Below are positions 57,790 to 64,000 of a DNA stretch of 64,000 nucleotides, piece after piece (within the stretch, counting starts at the first letter, position 1; every line of letters begins with the position of its first letter). Under the pieces are notes generated by a model. It was not told the DNA's origin. It saw only the letters and a program-made list of their open reading frames with translations, and did not search any database. The DNA lies in NCBI RefSeq assembly GCF_015832195.1, contig NC_052020.1, positions 62,352,886-62,416,885 of the forward strand, read 5' to 3'. This DNA is from Motacilla alba alba (lineage: Eukaryota; Chordata; Aves; Passeriformes; Motacillidae). A program made the translations under genes and the position numbers.

Positions 57790-59485
57790 CCTGCCTTTAA
57801 CCAAATAAAACCTCAAAACACCCTTTCCTTAAAATTATATTTAACTATTTTTTACATTTTTCAGATTCACATTTACATTTATAGTGTATATAAAAGTACA
57901 AATTATTTCTATTCTATATTACACCTATTGCTCATACTTATTTATATTTAAACTTTTGTATATATATCTATACATTTGTATATTAAGATTTAAATATATT
58001 TAGATTAGATTTATATATATATATTTCTAAATTTAGATTTCTATTCCTAAAATACATATGTTCTTTAAAACGAAACCCCTGCCTCTAACCAAAATCTGTA
58101 CATATTTTTAATATTAATTATAAATGATAAAAAAACCCTGCCTCTAAACAAATAAGAACAAAAACCCATTTTATTTAAAAATATACTTAGTTTTATATTT
58201 ATATTTTCCATAATTATACTCACACTTACATTTCTTTAATATTCATATATTTGATTTATAGATACATATATATCATAATGTAATACTATAGCTACAGTAT
58301 GATTTACATTATGTATTTTATCAATTTCTAAGACTTAGAATTTTCTCCCTTTTATATTTTTCTATATCTTTATATATTTATGATACAGGTCTATATTTGG
58401 ATTTATATTTTTAATCAGTATTTTTTTTTTATTATTTATAGTAAAAGCCCTGCCTATAACCAAACTTTTTTTAAAAATCCCACCGCTATTTAAAAAAAAA
58501 TTATTTTTATATTTCTATTTTTTCATATTTCTATTCACATTTATATTTTATAGTGATGTATTCCATTTGCAGACGTAAATAGCATATAGCAAAATATAAT
58601 TATATATATTCTAAAAAAATATCTATTTTTAATACTTATAATATCTAATTTTATTACTTATATTAACTTAGATTTTATATATGTATTTGTTCAATATTTC
58701 TATACTTAGATTTCAAGTTTTATAATTGTTATACATGTAAAATTAAAAAGCTGCCTAAAACCATATAAAAAAAAAACAAAGCCTTCATTTTTATCCCTAT
58801 TTAATTATTTTTATATTATATTCTTCATATTTATATTCAATTTACAATTTGTTATATATCTTATAATATATAGATATACTATAGTTATCGATCTATTATA
58901 TATTACACATAATATATTACAATATAAGAAGATATATAGAGTATTATTGGTAATATGAAGTGTATCTAGTTCTGTTATTTTGTATTTATTTCTATTTTAT
59001 GCTTTTCTATATGTCTTTATATATTTATAATATATTCCTATTTTTACATCGTTGACGTTGCTGTTTATAATCTGTATTTATATATTTTACATAAACATCT
59101 AATGGACATAAAACATTATAATATTTTCCTGATATAATACAAAGTTATTTATGTTGCATGTTCTCTTTATTTATATTTATTTTATTTCAATTTTATATCT
59201 TATATTTATATTCCCATTTCCATATTTATATCTCTGTTTTGCTTATTTACACTGGTATGGCTGGGAGGCGGGGAGACGGGACAGGACGAAAGGGGACGAA
59301 ACGGGAGAGGCACGGCACTACTATTATGATTTAAATAACACCCCTGCCTCTACCCAAATGCAAGCCAAAAAGAACCCCTTTCTTTTAAACAGCATTTTAC
59401 TTTGAAAAGATGCCCTATTTTTACATTGCCATTCCCATTTCAAATGTCTATGGATGGGTAGTGCTGTCTGTAGTCTATATTAGGT
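57790..59485. repeat. AT-rich satellite, inverted copy
   Basis: The reverse complement of 6949-8640. Inverted boxes (CCCTGCCTCTAACC) lie at about 57790, 58078, 58138, 58450, 58752 and 59344. The C-rich insert lies at 59255-59320. No gene is seen. Confidence 0.7.
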
Positions 59486-59728
59486 CTCTTCGGCTACACT
59501 CGGCTGTTCTCGACAACACTCGGCTATGCCCCGCTCTTCGGCTGCACTCGGCTACGGTCGGCTATTATCGGCTCTTCGGCTAAAGCCGGCTATTATCGGC
59601 TGCACTCGGCTCTTCGGCTGCACTCGGCTACCGTCGGCTACGCTCGGCTCTTCGGCTGCACTCGGCTACTCTCGGCTACGCCCGGCTACGCTCGGCTCTT
59701 CGGCTGCACTCGGCTGCACTCGGCTTAG
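59486..59728 (-). repeat. Decamer array, inverted copy
   Basis: The reverse complement of the other decamer arrays, matching the variant at 41298-41541 (GAGTAGCCGAGTGC on the minus strand). Confidence 0.9.
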
Positions 59729-60043
59729 CTGGATTTGCGCGCCCTTTTTGCCGCCATCTTGAGAAGGTCAAACCAGTCCGCGACACGCCACACTCAACAG
59801 GGCGGCGGGGAGGGGACCTCGGCAGGGAGATAGGCGTTTAGCGTCAATGCCTGTCACAAACCCGCCGAAATACGCCCGCCCGCGGCGCCGCTGAGCAAAC
59901 AGCCCGTCTCCAAGGTACCCGAAGCGCCACAGAAAATCCCGCTCGCGCCGCGCCGGCGCCGGTGTTCCGTTCCGGCAGTCCAGTAGACGGACCGCGGTCC
60001 TCCGATTTGCGCGCCTTTTTTACCGCCATCTTGAGAAGGTCAA
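59725..60043 (-). repeat. 272-bp array 5 (inverted): one full unit and one truncated
   Basis: Minus-strand ATGs lie at 60029 and 59757, 272 bp apart. The full unit has CAAGATGGCGGT, one base off the TISU consensus, giving MAVKK, and a TGA replaces the Trp codon near its end. It is the only array with a single full unit. Confidence 0.9.
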
Positions 60044-60300
60044 GCCCGTCCGCGACACGCCGCGCTCGCCCTGCCGCCCGCCGCCGCACACAGGCGTGCC
60101 CGCCGAGCGCCGCTCGGCCGCCGAGCGCCGCTCGCCTGCACTACCGCGCTCTGCCCACAGGGTGGCAGCACCGCCGCCCGCCCCACCCCACGCCGCGGCG
60201 CTGCCGCCGGGGAAGGCGGCAAAAACCGGCAGCTGCCACCGCAACGGGAGCCGCCCCCGGCAAAAAAAACCCTCCAGAATCAATGCCCCCCCCGACAACG
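60044..60300 (-). promoter_or_regulatory. CpG island B, copy 5 (inverted)
   Basis: The reverse complement of island B, with CCCGCTCGC where other copies have CCGCCCGC just upstream of the TISU element. Confidence 0.6.
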
Positions 60301-62325
60301 CGAAAGGAGAAAAAGAAAAAAAAAAAACAAAAACAAAACCCTGCCTCTACCCAAATGAAAGCCAAAAAGAACCCCGTTCTTTTCAACTGCATTTAAGTTT
60401 GAAAAAACGCCATATTTTTATATTTACATTCCCATTTCCATTTAAAATGTCTATTGATGTGTAGTGCTATCTGTATTCTATATTACATCTCTTCCTATCC
60501 CTTCTATTTATCTATATTTTATATTTCTGGAAATATTTTTTAAATCGTGATTATATGTCTCTCTATGTAGAACTGTGTAACACTATCAAGATCTGTATTA
60601 TTTAAAATAAAATAATTAAAATAATCAATTAAAATAAAAAACCCCGCCTCAAACCAAATAAAAAGCAACCCCCCCCCCCCCCCCCCCCCCTTGATTTAAA
60701 CCATATTTTTTAGAGTATTACATTCAAGGTATTACTTGTAGTATAGTGGAAATTTTTTAGGCTATTACATTTTTCATAATTATATAATTATATATTCATA
60801 TTTCCATTTATATTTTTATTTATTATGTAGATTATACATGTTATATAAAATACCTTTTAATATATTTTTATATATACATAAATATGTATACATATATATG
60901 TACATACTATTCTTAGATATCTCTCTTACTTCTATTAATTCATAGGTAATATTTATAGATGTCATTATAGATATATTTGGATCTTTGGATTTGTATTTTT
61001 AGATTATTTCTATTTATGTTACTGAGTAAAAAACCTGCCTATCAACTAATAAAAACCAAAAAAACGCCCCGTTTATTTTAAACTGTATGTCATTATTTTT
61101 ATATTTACGATCTATAGTTAGATATTTTTGCGTATATAGAATAGACTGTGTTTTGTATATGTTATACCAGGTTACAAGAACATACTATATATTACAGTTT
61201 GATTTGTTTCGATTCTTATGTTTACCCTTATAATGTGATCTTTTTAAATGGATATTTCTTTCTATTTTAAACTAGATATCGAACCCCATAAATTCACTAA
61301 CCTAACACATCAGAACCACAAAAATGCTGCACCCTCCTCGGCACCGCCACGCGCTCACATCCCAGCACAACACAGAAAAATAGAGCCCGCTCCTGTTGCC
61401 AACAGAGCAGAGATCCCACAAGGCTTCCCCCGATTAGAAACTCAAACAAACCCATCTATAAAGAAATGTAAAAATCCCATTAGAGCTAGCCCAAAACCTC
61501 CGTGCTTCCTCATCATAAACTTCCTCCTCAACCAATTCCTCAGAAACCCAAAAAACTCCAATACACATCCAAAAGGAAAGAACTGCTAAGAAAAACAAAA
61601 ACCTGTACAAAATAAATCAAACCAGCTCCCTAAACTCCAGACTGTACAACTGACCCTAAACATTACTAAAAAGACCCCCGAAGCTCTACCTTTATGCTAA
61701 CTCACAAGTAATGAACAATAATCTGTAGAAATAATTTTAAATTTAAAAAAAACTAATGAAAAGCATAAAAAAAATTCTAAGCTATTAAAATGTCAAAAAA
61801 TATCACTGCTAAAATTTTAAAAAAATATATACTGCCTATAAACACCCACCATATAAATGCTCCTGTCCCCAAAAAGAAAACTAAACCCCCCCCCCCCCCC
61901 CACACCGGCTGCACACAACATGAAGCAAGACAATTAATTCTAAAAACCACCCTAAGCCACTACGTAAAAAAACCTTTTAAAAATTAAAAACTGCAGGTAA
62001 CAAAAGCCATCCAATCACTTAAACACCCAAAACTCCAGCAGCCGAGCTGCCCCTACCAAATCTCTGTGTTTATACCTACGATAAACTAAGCCAAAATCCC
62101 AGCAATACATCTCAGAAGTCTATTAAAGAAACCTGTTGAAATTAATTCTGCCTCAAATACAAACCAAGCCATCCACAGAGTTATCTTCACTCAAAAAACA
62201 AATGACACAGAGTTAACAACACCAAAAAAGAAGACAACACACCGTACACCACCAAAGAGTATCACGTTGAAGGAAAAAAAAATAAATTATTTGGCTTTTT
62301 TTCAAACTAACTTCTTTTATTAGCT
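60301..62325. repeat. Satellite and gene-flanking sequence, inverted copy
   Basis: The reverse complement of 3583-5590. The C run at about 60669-60690 is longer than in any forward copy, and another lies at 61887-61902. The 113-codon frame appears on the plus strand at 61248-61589. No gene is seen. Confidence 0.65.
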
Positions 62326-62331
62326 AGAACT
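62326..62331 (-). terminator. Polyadenylation signal, gene copy 6
   Basis: TTTATT on the plus strand, which is AATAAA on the minus strand, in the conserved context. Confidence 0.65.
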
Positions 62332-62798
62332 AAAGCTTTCAAAACTCCATACGTATCGCAAGCAACGTGCAGTTCTGGTTTCTCCCCGTACACTCTTTGT
62401 ACAAAGGGCCTGGGCACAGCACAGGGCCGGGATTCAATGGAATGAATGCATCCCCCACGACCTTTCAAAGAGCTCCGGCACCGCGGCTCGCAGATCCGGA
62501 CTGCCGTGCTCAGCTACCCTCACGGCCACGTTCAAGCACAATCCACCAGATTGCTCAGAGAATTCCCACTAAAACTCAGCTATAATCACTGAGCAGAAAG
62601 TCCTTTGGGGTGCTGCTCCATCTCTCAGCTGCTCCGGGCAGAGGGAAGACGGCTTCTCGTCACGCACGGCAGCAGCAGCGATGGATCCTGGAGGTGGGGG
62701 GTGGGGGGAGGGTTGGGGTTTTTTTGTGGATGTAAAAAAAAGGGTAATGAAATTAAACCAGGTCTGATATAAATGTCTTGAAGCGCCATTCGAGCTTC

Positions 62799-63546
62799 TT
62801 AAACCCAAGAAAACCGTTCCGATTCCTGAGTCCGGTCTTCCGCTGCCTCCTCGCTCTTTGCGCTCGCAGCCCGTTGCAGGAAGCTCTGCAGCCTTTCTTC
62901 CCCATCCTGTGTTAGAGAGGGGACAGCTATTAGGGGCACGCACACGCACAAACGGTCTTCAAAAAGATCAAATGCCTGCAGTAAAAATTACATAAGTAAT
63001 ATCCTCTCTCAAACTGTTCAAGAAAAGGGAAACTGGAGGTTTAATGTCCCTCTGAGGGATATGGGATAAAATCTTCCCCCTGAGTGTGCACACAGTAATA
63101 AAATACTGATTTTTTGGACCAAACGAGGTAGGTCTGTATGAGACCTACAGCTCAGGGGGCTTTCACGGCTCCCGGCGATGAGGACTGAGCACAGAAGAAA
63201 GTTAAAGATGAAGTGTTAGTCCCCTGAATTATTGCCCTGATGTAGGGGTTTTTTTTGGTTTGGGTTTTTTTTTTTTTTTGGTTTTTTTTTTGTTTTGTTT
63301 TGTTTTTTTTTTTTTTTTGTTTTGGTTTTTTTTTTTTTTTTTTTTTGGTTTTTTGGGGTTTTTTTGGTGTTTTTTTTTTTTCCCCTGCTAAGAGACATAC
63401 CAGCTTCTTCCCTTTGTTTCTGGGTTTCCAAGTCACCCTGTAATTCGTAACCTGCACCAAGCTGACACGGCTAAGTGAGGAATCCGGCTGCTGTGCTCCA
63501 AGCCACGTGTCCCTGGCGTGACGGGAAGTCAGGAGTACAGAAACAG
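62799..63546 (-). CDS. Gene copy 6, minus strand, cut by the window edge (exons 63401-63546, 62799-62906)
   Basis: Exons 2 and 3 and their splice sites are intact. Intron 1 continues to the end of the window with the uninterrupted version of the sequence (CGGATCCGTAACAATCAAAC on the plus strand), not the LTR-like junction. Copy 1's intron 1 is 692 bp, so exon 1 and island A should lie just beyond 64000, near 64240. The A-rich tract is at 63244-63383. This is probably another full copy. Confidence 0.6.
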
Positions 63547-64000
63547 CTGTGGGAAGAAAGGTGAGAGGAAGATCAGAACAGATATGCTCCTAGTTCCCCA
63601 CAGCTCAAGTGGAGCTGGCTTTTAAATAGCACACATAAACTTAAATTAGCAACAAGCAAAAAAAAATATTCCTAACACAATAAACCCCAAAAGGCCTCAA
63701 ACTACCAAAATAAAAATACCACCTAGTAAGAAACGTGAAGGCAAAAAAGAAACGTAACCAGAAACACTATCTCCCAAAGGATCCGTAACAATCAAACATA
63801 TGCTCCGATCAAACAATCCAAAGAAATAAAAGCCCTGTAAGATAAGAAACAAGAATGCGACTATAAAGATTAAAAACCCCTAAGTAACTACACGACACTA
63901 CCTCGAACCCACCGAAACAAACGCTGCATACTCAAGCTAACAAAAGGCACCACCACAGAATCCAAAACCTGACTTCTACTTCATGCTACGACCCATAAAA

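Overview
The window is vertebrate nuclear DNA. The evidence is GT-AG exons, CpG-island promoters, AATAAA signals and LTR-like sequence, with no bacterial gene organisation. A bird is my best guess, with an ampliconic sex-chromosome, microchromosome or subtelomeric block as the likely setting, but nothing in the sequence proves it. There is almost no ordinary single-copy DNA: the window is a mosaic of a few modules repeated at near identity, with two 1,000-N assembly gaps (22686-23685 and 41651-42650).

The modules are: (1) an AT-rich satellite, monomer about 300 bp, carrying a conserved box close to GGTTAGAGGCAGGG; (2) CpG island A, which leads into a three-exon gene that I do not recognise; (3) CpG island B, which shares its 5' part with island A but leads into a 272-bp tandem array and then a GCCGAGTGCA-type decamer array; (4) CpG island C with a spliced 81-nt exon, followed by TTTTAGGG-rich sequence, a roughly 43-bp minisatellite and an LTR-like element.

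Layout: 1-13601 is satellite, island A, gene copy 1, satellite, island B, satellite, island C, TTTTAGGG-rich block and LTR-like element. 13602-18720 is a gene copy without its first exon, followed by island B and its arrays. 18721-22685 is island A with gene copy 3, ending in gap 1. 23686-36733 is island A with gene copy 4, then island B, island C and the LTR-like element. 36734-41650 is another gene copy without exon 1, then island B, ending in gap 2. 42651-53560 is different: a minus-strand array of about 1.7-kb exon-bearing modules. 53561-64000 is the inverted copy of the first block, so the exon array sits in the spacer of a large inverted repeat.

The gene: from an ATG inside a perfect TISU element (SAASATGGCGGC), exon 1 reads through a decamer repeat, splices in phase to a 146-nt exon 2 and then to a last exon ending in TAA, with AATAAA about 480 bp downstream. 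Three copies keep the whole frame open (predicted 244, 234 and 254 aa). Their decamer numbers (6, 3, 9) differ only in steps of three, which preserves the frame. Island C carries an exon homologous to one exon of the central 1.7-kb array, and the inverted island C near 57 kb points at that array, so they may be parts of one minus-strand transcription unit.
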